Of a DNA stretch of 64,000 bases, positions 15,232 through 33,037 are shown in pieces (positions within the stretch are counted from its first letter, which is position 1; each line of letters starts with the position of its first letter). Made by a program: the position numbers and the translations under genes. This stretch comes from Myxococcaceae bacterium JPH2 (GTDB lineage: Bacteria; Myxococcota; Myxococcia; Myxococcales; Myxococcaceae): contig JAEMGR010000026.1 of NCBI GenBank assembly GCA_016458225.1, forward strand, positions 1 to 64,000. The letters are read 5' to 3'. The notes under the pieces are model-generated. The model saw only the letters and a list, made by a program, of their open reading frames with translations. It had not been told where the DNA came from and did not search any database.

Positions 15232-16467
15232 ATGGCGAAGCAGAAGTCGGGGGAGATCATTGTCGGCCTCGACATCGGCACGACGAAGATCTGCGCCATC
15301 GTCGGGGAGCTGACCGACAACGGGATCGACATCATCGGCATCGGTACGCACCCGTCCAAGGGGCTCCGCAAGGGCGTGGTGGTCAATATCGAGGCCACCG
15401 TGTCGTCGATCCGTCGCGCGGTGGAGGAAGCCGAGCTGATGGCCGGGGCGGAGATCTCCCACGTCTACACGGGGATCGCCGGCGGCCACATCAAGGGCTT
15501 CAACTCCCAGGGCATCGTGGCCGTGAAGGACAAGGAGGTGCGCGAGGCGGACATCGCTCGTGTCATCGACGCGGCCAAGGCGGTGGCCATCCCGTTGGAC
15601 CGGGAGGTCATCCACGTCCTGCCCCAGGAGTTCATCATCGACGACCAGGGCGGCATCAAGGAGCCGCTCGGCATGGCCGGCGTGCGCCTGGAGGCCAAGG
15701 TGCACATCGTCACCGGGGCCGTCTCCAGCGCGCAGAACATCGTCAAGTGCGCCAACCGCACGGGGCTCAACGTCTCGGACATCGTGCTGCAGCCCCTGGC
15801 CAGCGCCGAGGCGGTGCTGAGCGAGGACGAGAAGGAGCTGGGCGTCTGCCTCGTCGACATCGGCGGCGGGACGACGGACATCGCCATCTTCTCGGGCGGC
15901 TCCATCGTCCACACGGCGGTCATCGCCCTGGGCGGCAACAACCTCACCAGCGACATCGCCATCGGGCTGCGCACGCCCGCGCACGAGGCCGAGCGCATCA
16001 AGCAGAAGTACGGCTGCGCGCTGGCGTCCCTCATCAACAAGGACGAGACCATCGAGGTCCCCAGCGTGGGCGGCCGTCAGCCGCGCGTGCTCGGGCGCCA
16101 GATTCTCTGTGAGATTCTCGAGCCGCGCGTGGAGGAGATCTTCCAGCTCGTCCACCGCGAGATCCAGAAGTGCGGCTACGAGGACCTGCTCGCCTCGGGC
16201 ATCGTCATCACCGGGGGATCCACGCTGCTGGCGGGCATGCCGGAGCTGGCCGAGGAAGTGCTCGGGTTGCCGGTTCGCCGGGGCATGCCGCGCGGCATTG
16301 GTGGCCTGGTGGATGTGGTGAAGAGCCCGATGTACGCGACCGGCGTGGGCCTGGTCGTCTACGGCGCCAAGCACCTGGACCGCCGCCTGTTCCGCATCCG
16401 CGAGGACGGCAACGTCTACAAGAAGGTGAAGGGCCGGATGCGGGAGTGGCTCGAGGAGATTTTCTAG
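15232..16467 (+). CDS. ftsA: Cell division protein FtsA
   Basis: 411-aa actin-like ATPase that tethers FtsZ to the membrane. Seen: phosphate-1 loop GLDIGTTKICAIVGEL, the 1C/SHS2 region (residues ~85-165), phosphate-2 VDIGGGTTDIAIFSGG, adenosine motif GIVITGGSTLLAGMPELAEE, and the amphipathic C-terminal membrane-targeting helix (MREWLEEIF). Ribosome site GGGAGGG before the ATG. A hairpin after the stop probably ends the ftsQA transcript, so ftsZ is not in the same short operon. Confidence 0.97.
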   Translation: MAKQKSGEIIVGLDIGTTKICAIVGELTDNGIDIIGIGTHPSKGLRKGVVVNIEATVSSIRRAVEEAELMAGAEISHVYTGIAGGHIKGFNSQGIVAVKDKEVREADIARVIDAAKAVAIPLDREVIHVLPQEFIIDDQGGIKEPLGMAGVRLEAKVHIVTGAVSSAQNIVKCANRTGLNVSDIVLQPLASAEAVLSEDEKELGVCLVDIGGGTTDIAIFSGGSIVHTAVIALGGNNLTSDIAIGLRTPAHEAERIKQKYGCALASLINKDETIEVPSVGGRQPRVLGRQILCEILEPRVEEIFQLVHREIQKCGYEDLLASGIVITGGSTLLAGMPELAEEVLGLPVRRGMPRGIGGLVDVVKSPMYATGVGLVVYGAKHLDRRLFRIREDGNVYKKVKGRMREWLEEIF

Positions 16468-16494
16468 GCCGCTGTCCCCCGCGTTGCTGCGGTG

Positions 16495-16527
16495 CGCAAA
16501 GGGCTCCCTTCGGGGGGCCCTTTTGCG
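16495..16527 (+). terminator. Terminator-like hairpin after ftsA
   Basis: CGCAAAGGGCTCCC pairs with GGGGGGCCCTTTTGCG around TTCG, 27 bp after the ftsA stop. There is no long T-run, so strength is uncertain. Confidence 0.5.
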
Positions 16528-16688
16528 TTGGAAACGGACGCGTCGCGTTGGTTCGGCACGCAACACCTGGGTCATCCGCGATCCGGTTTCTGGAAATCAG
16601 ATCCGTGATTCGGATCCGCGGGGTAGCCGAGCCCGGGAACGGGCGTGGAAGTCCTTGAATTGGCGGAGGACGGCCAAGGAATGGACAC

Positions 16689-16704
16689 TGGCGTCGCGCT
16701 TGCT
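16689..16704 (+). promoter_or_regulatory. Candidate sigma-54 promoter of the giant surface gene
   Basis: TGGCGTCGCGCTTGCT has the -24 GG and -12 GC exactly ten bases apart, matching the TGGC-N-TTGCW pattern. The predicted transcript would start near 16715, about 40 bp before the chosen ATG at 16756. This placement argues against the longer GTG start at 16645, which would put the promoter inside the gene. Confidence 0.4.
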
Positions 16705-16755
16705 ATGCGCGCCCTTCGCGGTGGGGGGGCCCATTCCCTTTCGGCCGCAAACCTT

Positions 16756-25974
<9,219 letters not shown>

Positions 25975-25992
25975 GCCCGCTCGGCTGAAGTG

Positions 25993-26028
25993 AACGGGCC
26001 CGTCTCCCTCGGGGGGGACGGGCCCGTT
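25993..26028 (+). terminator. Terminator after the giant gene
   Basis: Perfect 12-bp stem AACGGGCCCGTC / GACGGGCCCGTT around a 12-base loop, 18 bp after the stop, followed by GCATTTC. A strong hairpin with a weak T-run. Confidence 0.7.
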
Positions 26029-26174
26029 GCATTTCTGGCGCGGGCCTGGACTGGCCGAGCTTGCTCGGAGAACTGGACTCCGCGAGTCAAGAGGGGGCAG
26101 GCATCCGACAGGTCTTCCTGGGCAGGCACCGCGCTGGCGTGTAAGTGGGCGTCAGGACTCGGCCCCGCAGCAGG

Positions 26175-26194
26175 CCGCTACAGGCGCGTAGCGG
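26175..26194. promoter_or_regulatory. Inverted repeat upstream of ftsZ
   Basis: CCGCTAC-N6-GTAGCGG, 90 bp before the ftsZ ATG. The 25975-26283 gap otherwise holds the terminator and no gene. It could be an operator or a leader hairpin. Confidence 0.3.
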
Positions 26195-26283
26195 AATACT
26201 TGCCAAACCCCCTCACTTGCTGATGATTGTTGAGGTTGGAAGCGCGCGGGCGGCGCCGCGGTGCAACCGCCAAGAGGACCATC

Positions 26284-27516
26284 ATGGACCAGTTCGAGCA
26301 GAACAAGCAGGCCGCCAAGATTCGGGTCGTCGGGGCGGGCGGGGCCGGCTGCAACGCGGTCAACACGATGATTCTCGCCAAGCTGGACCGCGTGGACTTC
26401 ATCGCCGCCAACACCGATGTCCAGGCTCTGGCCGCCAGCAAGGCGCCCACGCGCCTCCAGCTCGGACAGGCGCTGACCAAGGGCCTGGGCGCGGGTGCCA
26501 ACCCGGAGATGGGCCGCGAGGCCGCCCTGGAGTCGAAGGATCAGATCGCCGCCGTGCTCGAGGGCGCGGACATGGTCTTCGTCACCGCGGGCATGGGCGG
26601 TGGCACCGGCACGGGCGCCGCGCCCATCATCGCGGACATCGCCAAGAGCCTGGGCTGCCTGACGGTGGGTGTCGTCACCAAGCCGTTCCTCTTCGAGGGC
26701 AACAAGCGCCGCAAGCAGGCCGAGCAGGGCATCGTGGAGCTCAAGGCCGCCGTCGACACCCTCATCACCATCCCCAACCAGCGGCTGCTCTCGCTCTCCA
26801 ACGAGCCGATGCCGCTGCTGGAGACCTTCAAGCGCGCGGACGAGGTCCTGCTCAACGCCGTGCAGGGCATCAGCGACCTCATCCAGTACCACGGCTACAT
26901 CAACGTGGACTTCGCGGATGTGAAGACCATCATGAGCGACAAGGGCCTGGCGCTCATGGGCACGGGCAACGCGTCCGGTGACAAGCGCGCGCTGACGGCC
27001 ATGCAGCAGGCCATCTCCAGCCCGCTCCTCGAGGACGTGTCCATCGACGGGGCCACGGGCCTGCTCATCAACATCACCGGTGGCCGCGACATGACCCTGC
27101 AGGAGGTCAACGAGGCCCTCACGCTCGTCCACGACGCGGCGGACAGCGAGGCGGAGATCATCTTCGGCTCGCTCATCGACGATCAGATTCAGGACGAGGT
27201 GAAGATCACCATCATCGCCACGGGCTTCGTGCACCGGGACGCGCCGAAGGTGCGCACCATGGCGCCCGTGGTGCAGGTTCCGCTCATCAGCAGCCGTCCC
27301 CCGCCGTCCTCCGCGCTGACGGCGGCGCGCGAGGAAGTGGCCAGCCTGGTGCCCAGCAAGGGCGCTCCGCGTCCGACGCTGGCCGCGGTGGAGAACAGCA
27401 AGCCCGTCGCCAGCTCGCGCACGTCCGTGGTGAAGGACGCGGCGCTGCCCATGGACGAGGACCAGTTCGACATCCCCACCTTCCTGCGGCGGCAGGGCCA
27501 GACGGAGCTGCCGTAA
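26284..27516 (+). CDS. ftsZ: Cell division GTPase FtsZ
   Basis: 410-aa tubulin-like GTPase that forms the Z ring. Seen: N-terminal nucleotide-binding [15 protein letters not shown], tubulin signature [17 protein letters not shown]7-loop region ([11 protein letters not shown]), a variable Pro/Ala/Ser linker from ~335, and the conserved C-terminal peptide DIPTFLRRQ that binds FtsA. ATG 26284 follows AAGAGGACCATC; an upstream in-frame start would add a non-conserved Arg-rich tail. It converges on the minus-strand gene at 27521, only 4 bp away. Confidence 0.97.
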   Translation: MDQFEQNKQAAKIRVVGAGGAGCNAVNTMILAKLDRVDFIAANTDVQALAASKAPTRLQLGQALTKGLGAGANPEMGREAALESKDQIAAVLEGADMVFVTAGMGGGTGTGAAPIIADIAKSLGCLTVGVVTKPFLFEGNKRRKQAEQGIVELKAAVDTLITIPNQRLLSLSNEPMPLLETFKRADEVLLNAVQGISDLIQYHGYINVDFADVKTIMSDKGLALMGTGNASGDKRALTAMQQAISSPLLEDVSIDGATGLLINITGGRDMTLQEVNEALTLVHDAADSEAEIIFGSLIDDQIQDEVKITIIATGFVHRDAPKVRTMAPVVQVPLISSRPPPSSALTAAREEVASLVPSKGAPRPTLAAVENSKPVASSRTSVVKDAALPMDEDQFDIPTFLRRQGQTELP

Positions 27517-27520
27517 TCGA

Positions 27521-27895
27521 CTAGCGAGCGGGGAGGCGCGCCACGCTGGCGGTGCCTCGGCCCGTGAGCCGGTCACATCGCGTGAAGAGCCCGTCCACTT
27601 CCCCGTAGAGCGCGTCGACGCGCTCCGGGTGACGGGGGGCGGGAATCACGCCAGCGCCCGTCAGCTCCTCCAGGCGAATCTCCGCGCGCTGGAGCAACTG
27701 AAGGGCCTTGAGCAGCGAGCGCCCCTGCTTGGTGCCCTCCGGGGTGAAGAGGTTGCCGCCCTGGTAGAGCGCGACCAGCTCGTTGCGCGTGGCGTGGACC
27801 CGGTCCGCCATGCGACCCCGGTAGAGGTCCAGGCGCTTCGCGCGGCGAGCACCCAGGAGATCCACCACGCCGTCAGTTCCGTTCGAGGAAGGCAT
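27521..27895 (-). CDS. Small helical hypothetical protein downstream of ftsZ
   Basis: 124 aa, soluble, rich in Leu/Arg/Glu, probably an alpha-helical bundle (VHATRNELVALYQGGNLF; LLKALQLLQRAEIRLEEL). No signal peptide, membrane span or known motif. Tail-to-tail with ftsZ with a 4-bp gap, so the two transcripts must overlap. A shorter start (MADRVHATRN, 30 residues in) is possible. Function unknown. Confidence 0.65.
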   Translation of the reverse strand: MPSSNGTDGVVDLLGARRAKRLDLYRGRMADRVHATRNELVALYQGGNLFTPEGTKQGRSLLKALQLLQRAEIRLEELTGAGVIPAPRHPERVDALYGEVDGLFTRCDRLTGRGTASVARLPAR

Positions 27896-28039
27896 CACGT
27901 CGGACAAGGTACGCACGCTCACGCAACCCCGCAAATTTACAGGGTTGTAGGGTCCTGTTGCGCACGCATGTGCGGCCTTGTCAGGCAGGGGGGCCACGAC
28001 TACGGTGGCCGCCCTTCGCGCCAGCTCGAGGTGTTCCGC

Positions 28040-29389
28040 ATGTTCAAGAAGCTGCTCATCGCCAATCGGGGTGAAATCGCGCGCCGCATCGGCGCGGTGG
28101 CCCGGGGGATGGGGTTGAAGACCGTGGCCGTGTACTCGGACGCGGACGTGGACCTGCCCTTCGTCAAGGAAGCGGACGAGGCGGTGCGGCTGGGGCCAGC
28201 GCCTGCCAAGGACAGCTACCTCAACGTCGCGGCCATCCTCGCGGCGGCGAAGCAGACGGGCGCGGACGCCGTGCATCCTGGATACGGCTTCGTGTCGGAG
28301 AACGGCGAGTTCGCCCAGGCCTGCGCGGACGCGGGGCTCACCTTCGTGGGGCCTCCGCCCGAGGCCATGGCGCGGATGAAGGACAAGAGCCAGGCGCGCA
28401 AGCTGGTGGCCGCGGCGGGCGTGCCCGTCGTCCCTGGCAGTGACGGCGTGGTGCCGGACGTGCCGAGCGCGCTGGCCGCCGCGGAGCGCATTGGCTACCC
28501 CGTGCTCTGCAAGGCCGCGAGCGGTGGTGGCGGCATCGGCATGGCGGTGGCGAACAACGCCGTGGAGCTGGAGAAGGTCTTCCGCCAGTGCACGGACCGC
28601 GCGAAGGCCGCGTTCGGACGCGAGGGCGTCTACCTGGAGCGCTACTTCCCCGCGCCGCGCCACATCGAGGTGCAGATCCTCGGCGACCACCACGGCCACC
28701 TCATCCACTGCCTGGAGCGCGAGTGCTCCATCCAGCGCCGGCACCAGAAGGTGGTGGAGGAAGCCCCGTCGGTGCTCTTCGCGGACGGCAGGAACGCGGC
28801 GCTGGCGGAGAAGCTCTTCACCGCGGCGGTCACCGCGGCCCGCACGTTCGGCTACGCCAACGCGGGCACGGTGGAGTTCCTGTACTCGGACGGGCAGGTG
28901 TACTTCATCGAGATGAACGCCCGGCTCCAGGTGGAGCACCCGGTGACGGAGCTGACCACGGGCCTGGACCTGATTGGCTGGCAGCTGCGCATCGCGGCGG
29001 GCGAGAAGCTGACGGTGAAGCAGGAGGACGTGAAGCGGCGCGGGGCCGCGCTGGAGTTCCGCATCTACGCGGAGGACCCCGTGAAGTACTTCCCGTCCCC
29101 CGGGCCGCTGAAGGTCTTCCAGCCGCCCACGGGCGAGGGCGTTCGGCTGGACTCGGGCTACGTGGAGGGCAACGTCGTGACGCCCAACTACGACCCGATG
29201 ATTGCCAAGCTCATCGTGTCCGGCGACACGCGCGCCCAGGCGATGGCGCGCTCGGTGGCGGCGCTCCAGTCGTTCAAGATCGAGGGCATCAAGACGAACA
29301 TCCCGCTCCACCTGCGCATCGTGCAGGACCCGGCCTTCGGCGCGGGCGAGCTGGACACGCATTTCCTGGAGCACCACGCGAAGCCGTGA
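28040..29389 (+). CDS. accC: Biotin carboxylase (acetyl/propionyl-CoA carboxylase subunit)
   Basis: 449 aa, ATP-grasp biotin carboxylase: ATP- and bicarbonate-dependent carboxylation of biotin on a carrier protein, the first half-reaction of acyl-CoA carboxylases. Seen: MFKKLLIANRGEIARR start, HPGYGFVSEN, ATP-grasp Gly loop SGGGGIGM, ECSIQRRHQK, and active-site EMNARLQVEHPVTE. ATG 28040 with GAGGTG upstream. It is followed at 42 bp by a 70-aa biotin carrier and then a crotonase. No carboxyltransferase lies in the window, so the acyl-CoA substrate cannot be told. It could serve a propionyl-, methylcrotonyl- or geranyl-type enzyme as well as fatty-acid synthesis. Confidence 0.92.
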   Translation: MFKKLLIANRGEIARRIGAVARGMGLKTVAVYSDADVDLPFVKEADEAVRLGPAPAKDSYLNVAAILAAAKQTGADAVHPGYGFVSENGEFAQACADAGLTFVGPPPEAMARMKDKSQARKLVAAAGVPVVPGSDGVVPDVPSALAAAERIGYPVLCKAASGGGGIGMAVANNAVELEKVFRQCTDRAKAAFGREGVYLERYFPAPRHIEVQILGDHHGHLIHCLERECSIQRRHQKVVEEAPSVLFADGRNAALAEKLFTAAVTAARTFGYANAGTVEFLYSDGQVYFIEMNARLQVEHPVTELTTGLDLIGWQLRIAAGEKLTVKQEDVKRRGAALEFRIYAEDPVKYFPSPGPLKVFQPPTGEGVRLDSGYVEGNVVTPNYDPMIAKLIVSGDTRAQAMARSVAALQSFKIEGIKTNIPLHLRIVQDPAFGAGELDTHFLEHHAKP

Positions 29390-29431
29390 GCACGGCGCGC
29401 GAGGCATTCACCCCTGAAGAGGCACTCGACT

Positions 29432-29644
29432 ATGACGGACGTGGCGGCGCACATCACGGGCACCGTGTGGAAGATTGAAGTGACGGTGGGCCAGAAGGTG
29501 AACGTGGGTGACGTCCTCGTCATCCTCGAGTCCATGAAGATGGAGATGCCGGTCGAGGCCACCGATGGTGGCGTCGTGCAGGAGATCCGGTGCAGTGAGA
29601 CCCAGGCCGTCAACGAGGGCGACGTCCTCGTGGTGCTGGGCTAG
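29432..29644 (+). CDS. Small biotin/lipoyl-attachment carrier protein
   Basis: 70 aa, a single biotinyl domain (hammerhead fold). The biotinylation site is the Lys of ESMKMEMPVEA; flanking strands VGQKVNVGDVLVI and VNEGDVLVVLG are complete. It lacks the Ala/Pro-rich N-terminal arm of AccB, as in stand-alone carriers (BCCP2-type) used with propionyl- or methylcrotonyl-type carboxylases. Lies between the biotin carboxylase and a crotonase on the same strand; probably one operon. Confidence 0.9.
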   Translation: MTDVAAHITGTVWKIEVTVGQKVNVGDVLVILESMKMEMPVEATDGGVVQEIRCSETQAVNEGDVLVVLG

Positions 29645-29665
29645 GCGCGCGCGGAGGGCCGAGCG

Positions 29666-30436
29666 GTGGAGCCGTCACTCGACGTCGAGGACCGCGAGGG
29701 AGGCGTGAGGGTGCTGACCCTTCGCAACCCCGCTCGGCGCAACGCGCTGGATGACGCGCTGCTGGCCCGGTTGGACGCGGCGCTGGAGCCCGCGCCCCAC
29801 GTTCGAGCGCTGCTCGTGCGAGGCGCGGGGGAGCACTTCTGCGCGGGCTATGACTTGTCCCATCTGGGCCCGCCTGGGGCGGATGGGCGGCTCCCGGACG
29901 ACGCGCTGGTGGCGTGCCTGCTCAAGCTGGAGCGTCACCCCGCGCCCTCCGTGGCGCTGGTGCGAGGCGCGGCGGTGGGGGCGGGGTTCGACCTGGCCGT
30001 GGCCTGCGACTTCCGCATCGGCGGCCCGGATGCCTTCTTCATCATGCCGCCCGCGCGGCTGGGCATCGTCTACTCGCCCGAGGGACTGGCCCGAGCGGCC
30101 AGGCTGGTGGGCTTCGCGCACGCCAAGCAGCTCTTCCTCACGGCCCGTCGGCTGGACTGCCGGGATGCCGTGAGCTGGGGGCTGCTGGACGAGTGTCTCG
30201 AGGCTGAGGCGGCCGAGGCCCGCGCGCTCGCGCTGTGCGCCACGCTGGCCGGGCACGCGCCCAAGGCCGTGTCCGGGATGAAGGAAGTCTTCGGACTGCT
30301 GGCGCGCTCTCCGCTGTCCGACGAGGACCTGGCGCACGTGCGGGCCCTGCGCAGCGAGGCCTTCGGCAGCGAGGATGCGAAAGAGGGGCGGGCGTCGTTC
30401 CTGGAGAAGCGAGCACCGCGCTTCACCGGCCGCTGA
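29666..30436 (+). CDS. Crotonase-superfamily enzyme (enoyl-CoA hydratase/isomerase-like)
   Basis: 256 aa. Has the CoA/oxyanion-hole segments VRGAGEHFCAGYDLSHLG and RGAAVGAGFDLAVACDF, and the loop PPARLGIVYSPEGLARAARL. At the two positions that are Glu in classical enoyl-CoA hydratases it appears to have Asp (GAGFDLA) and Ala (PPARLG), so it may be an isomerase, thioesterase or decarboxylase (methylmalonyl-CoA decarboxylase belongs to this superfamily) rather than a hydratase. GTG start 21 bp after the biotin carrier suggests shared acyl-CoA metabolism. Confidence 0.8.
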   Translation: MEPSLDVEDREGGVRVLTLRNPARRNALDDALLARLDAALEPAPHVRALLVRGAGEHFCAGYDLSHLGPPGADGRLPDDALVACLLKLERHPAPSVALVRGAAVGAGFDLAVACDFRIGGPDAFFIMPPARLGIVYSPEGLARAARLVGFAHAKQLFLTARRLDCRDAVSWGLLDECLEAEAAEARALALCATLAGHAPKAVSGMKEVFGLLARSPLSDEDLAHVRALRSEAFGSEDAKEGRASFLEKRAPRFTGR

Positions 30437-30472
30437 TTCACGGCGCGGCCGGTGAAGGGTGCTTCGCGCCGC

Positions 30473-31066
30473 TCAGGTATCGCCGAACAGCTCGCCCATG
30501 CGCAGCTGCAGGGCGGAGGCAATCTTGTAGAGCGAGGAGATGGATGCGGACGACTCCGCGCGCTCGATCTGCGACAGCAGGGACACGGACAGGCCAGTGC
30601 GGCGGGCGAGCTGCTTGAGCGTGAGCTCCTGCGTCTTGCGCGCGTCGCGGATGGTCCGACCGATGGCGCGGTGCAGGTCCGCCTCCGGGTCCTGCGACAG
30701 GCCCTTCTTCTGCAGGGCGTTGCGCACGGCCGCGGTGAACTGGTCCGGCTCCATCGGCTTCTTCACGTAGTCAGAAGCCTGCGCCTTCAGCGACGCCACC
30801 GCGGTGTCCACCGTGGGGTAGGCCGTGGCGACGATGACCGCGATGTCCGTGTCGTACTTGCGGATCTGCTCCAGCACCTCGGTGCCAGACATCTGCGGCA
30901 TCATCATGTCGAGGATGACGAGGTGGAAGTCGGAGCCACGGAGGATGTCCACCGTCTGGGTGGGGTCCGTGGTGGTTACCACCTCGTAGCCCTCACGGGT
31001 CAGGACCAGCTTGAGGTAGTCGCAGTTGTCCTGCTCGTCATCAACCACCAGGATGCGAATCTGCAC
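30473..31066 (-). CDS. Response regulator with C-terminal XRE-type HTH
   Basis: 197 aa. Receiver domain 1-120 with acidic pair DDE (9-11), phospho-acceptor Asp53 in LVILDMMMP, Thr in VIVATAYP and Lys in YVKKPMEPDQF. Residues ~138-190 form a Cro/CI HTH (LKQLARRTGLSVSLLSQIE, ASISSLYKIASAL). This receiver-XRE combination is unusual outside deltaproteobacteria. The GTG at 31066 was chosen because GAGGAG lies 5-6 bases upstream and the receiver starts at once. No histidine kinase is adjacent, so it may be an orphan. Converges on the crotonase gene. Confidence 0.85.
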   Translation of the reverse strand: MQIRILVVDDEQDNCDYLKLVLTREGYEVVTTTDPTQTVDILRGSDFHLVILDMMMPQMSGTEVLEQIRKYDTDIAVIVATAYPTVDTAVASLKAQASDYVKKPMEPDQFTAAVRNALQKKGLSQDPEADLHRAIGRTIRDARKTQELTLKQLARRTGLSVSLLSQIERAESSASISSLYKIASALQLRMGELFGDT

Positions 31067-31159
31067 AGCGTCTCCTCGCTGCAGGTTGGTATGGACGTCA
31101 GACGCTTCTTCTCTTGGCGCGGCCTCCAAGGAGGAGACCGCGCCGCGTCGAGCCGGGGG

Positions 31160-32986
31160 TCACTCCCCTGCTGTCGGCTTGTAGCCCACCATCGCCTTCT
31201 CCACGGCTGCACGCCGTGAATCGCTGGCCGGTGCCATGTCGAGGAATTGGCGGTAGTGCTTGGCGGCAAGGTTCGTCTTGTTCAGACGAACATATGTCAC
31301 ACCCAGCAGGAACTGACATTCCGGATTTTGCGGAGCCAGCTTCTCGCACTGCTTGGCCTGCTCGAGCGCTGCCTCGTAGGCCTCGCGCTGCTTGGTGCGG
31401 ATGAGGGCCTTGGCCTCGGTGATGATCGTCTCCACCTGGGCATCCGTCGCCGACGCGACCGGGGGCGGCTTGGCGGCCTCGACGGGTTTCTCCTGCGGCG
31501 CGGGAGCCGGAGGCGCCTCGACGGGCTTCGTCTGGGCGGCGGTGACCAGCGCGCTCAGCTCGGCATGGCGGTCCGCGAAGAGGGTGGTGGCCTTGGTCTC
31601 GGCGACCAGCTTGGCGGCCTCGGGGATGCGATGGCCCTCGAGCGCGGCCTGCGCGAGCGTGAGCTTCTCGTCGTAGCCCCGCTCCGTGGTCACCTGCTGC
31701 GCCAGCGCGTTGGCGTCCTTGCTCAGGCCGCCCTTCGGGTCGCGCATGGAGTCCAGGATGAGCTGCGCGGCCTGCAGGTCCTTGCGGGCCACCGCGGCGC
31801 GAGCCTTTTGGAGCTTCTCCTGCGCGGTCTCGACGGCGGGCGCGGGAGCCTGCTCGTCGGGCTTGGTGTCGGTGGGCTCCGTCTGCGCCTGCTTCGGCGG
31901 CGCGGAGTCCTCGGGGGGGGCCGGCGGGGTGTTGGGGTCGTTGGCGGGCTGCGCGACCTCGGGAGGCTGGGTCGGCTGCGTGCCGCCCTGCGACCGCATC
32001 ACCAACAGTCCGCCGATCGCGCCGCCTGCCAGCAGCACGACGATGGCGGCCACGAGCGGGAGCTTCGAGCGGGGGGCCTCGCCCTCTTCCTCGCCGCCAT
32101 CGGCCATCTCGCCGGGGCCGAGGAAGCGGAACTTCACGTGGCCCAGCTCCAGCAGGTCGCCGCTGGCCAGGGTGGCCTGCGCGTAGCTCTCACCGTTGAC
32201 GGTGAGGCCATTGGCCGACTGCATGTCCAGGACGCGCCACTCGCCCGTGTCCTCGCGCACGACCTTGGCGTGGGTGCGCGACAGCGAGCGGTGGTCCAGG
32301 GCGATGTCGTTCTCCGAGGTGCGGCCGATGCGCAGCTCGGTGCGCACGCAGTCGAACTCCTGGCCCTTGAACTCGGTGGGGGAGAGGACCACCAGCCGTG
32401 GTCGCTCATCCGGAGGGACGACCTCCACCTTGCGCGGCCGGTCCGACTCCATCTGATCCATGCGGATGATGGCGGTGGCGTGGCGGCGGGCCTCGGCGGG
32501 AGAGGGCGGCGTGTGCCCAGGCTCGTCGCCTGACTCTTCCTCGTCTTCCTCGGGCTCTTCGTTCCCGGGTTGACGTCCCTCGAGCGCTTCGATGGCGGGA
32601 ACGGTGGGGCGCATCGCTGCGAGCGCTCCATCCGAATCCGGCCGTCGCGGCGCGGGGACCTTGGCGGTGATGGGGCTGGGCGCGGCGTTGGCGGCGGCCT
32701 CGGTCTGCAGGGCCAGATCGTAATCACCGATCTGGATGAGGTCGCCCTCCTTGAGGGACGACTGTCCCGCGACGCGCTCTCCGTTGATCCGGGTGCCGTT
32801 GTAGCTCCCCAGGTCCTCCACCACGACATGGCCGTTCAGGCGCATGAGTCGTGCGTGCTGACGAGACACGTTCCTCTCGGTCAGGCGGATGGTGTTTCCC
32901 TCCTGACGTCCGATCGTGATCTCGTCACGCACGAAGGGGACAACGGTCTTGCGCCCCTCGTCGTCTTCGATGATGAGCTTCAGCAC
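31160..32986 (-). CDS. Membrane protein with two cytoplasmic FHA domains and TPR-like C-terminus
   Basis: 608 aa. FHA1 at ~20-90 (EITIGRQEGNTIRL, NVSRQHARL, GSYNGTRING); acidic linker; FHA2 ~195-285 (LRIGRTSENDIALD, SLSRTHAKV, NGLTVNG); one transmembrane helix ~310-331; long Pro/Ala/Glu linker; C-terminal helical repeats (CQFLLGVTYVRLNKTNLAAK) like TPR. FHA domains bind phosphothreonine, so it probably links Ser/Thr-kinase signalling with the envelope. GTG 32986 starts the conserved FHA domain at once; upstream Met codons would add an unlike tail. Divergent from the rhomboid gene, 51 bp apart. Confidence 0.85.
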   Translation of the reverse strand: MLKLIIEDDEGRKTVVPFVRDEITIGRQEGNTIRLTERNVSRQHARLMRLNGHVVVEDLGSYNGTRINGERVAGQSSLKEGDLIQIGDYDLALQTEAAANAAPSPITAKVPAPRRPDSDGALAAMRPTVPAIEALEGRQPGNEEPEEDEEESGDEPGHTPPSPAEARRHATAIIRMDQMESDRPRKVEVVPPDERPRLVVLSPTEFKGQEFDCVRTELRIGRTSENDIALDHRSLSRTHAKVVREDTGEWRVLDMQSANGLTVNGESYAQATLASGDLLELGHVKFRFLGPGEMADGGEEEGEAPRSKLPLVAAIVVLLAGGAIGGLLVMRSQGGTQPTQPPEVAQPANDPNTPPAPPEDSAPPKQAQTEPTDTKPDEQAPAPAVETAQEKLQKARAAVARKDLQAAQLILDSMRDPKGGLSKDANALAQQVTTERGYDEKLTLAQAALEGHRIPEAAKLVAETKATTLFADRHAELSALVTAAQTKPVEAPPAPAPQEKPVEAAKPPPVASATDAQVETIITEAKALIRTKQREAYEAALEQAKQCEKLAPQNPECQFLLGVTYVRLNKTNLAAKHYRQFLDMAPASDSRRAAVEKAMVGYKPTAGE

Positions 32987-33004
32987 GGGTCCAATCCACG
33001 TACA

Positions 33005-33034
33005 GCTATAGCAGAACGGGCTTTCCAGAGACAA
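33005..33034 (-). promoter_or_regulatory. Candidate promoter of the FHA gene in the divergent spacer
   Basis: Minus strand: TTGTCT, 18-base spacer, TATAGC, placing the transcript start just before the GTG at 32986. It lies inside the 51-bp gap shared with the rhomboid gene. Confidence 0.35.
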
Positions 33035-33037
33035 GCC

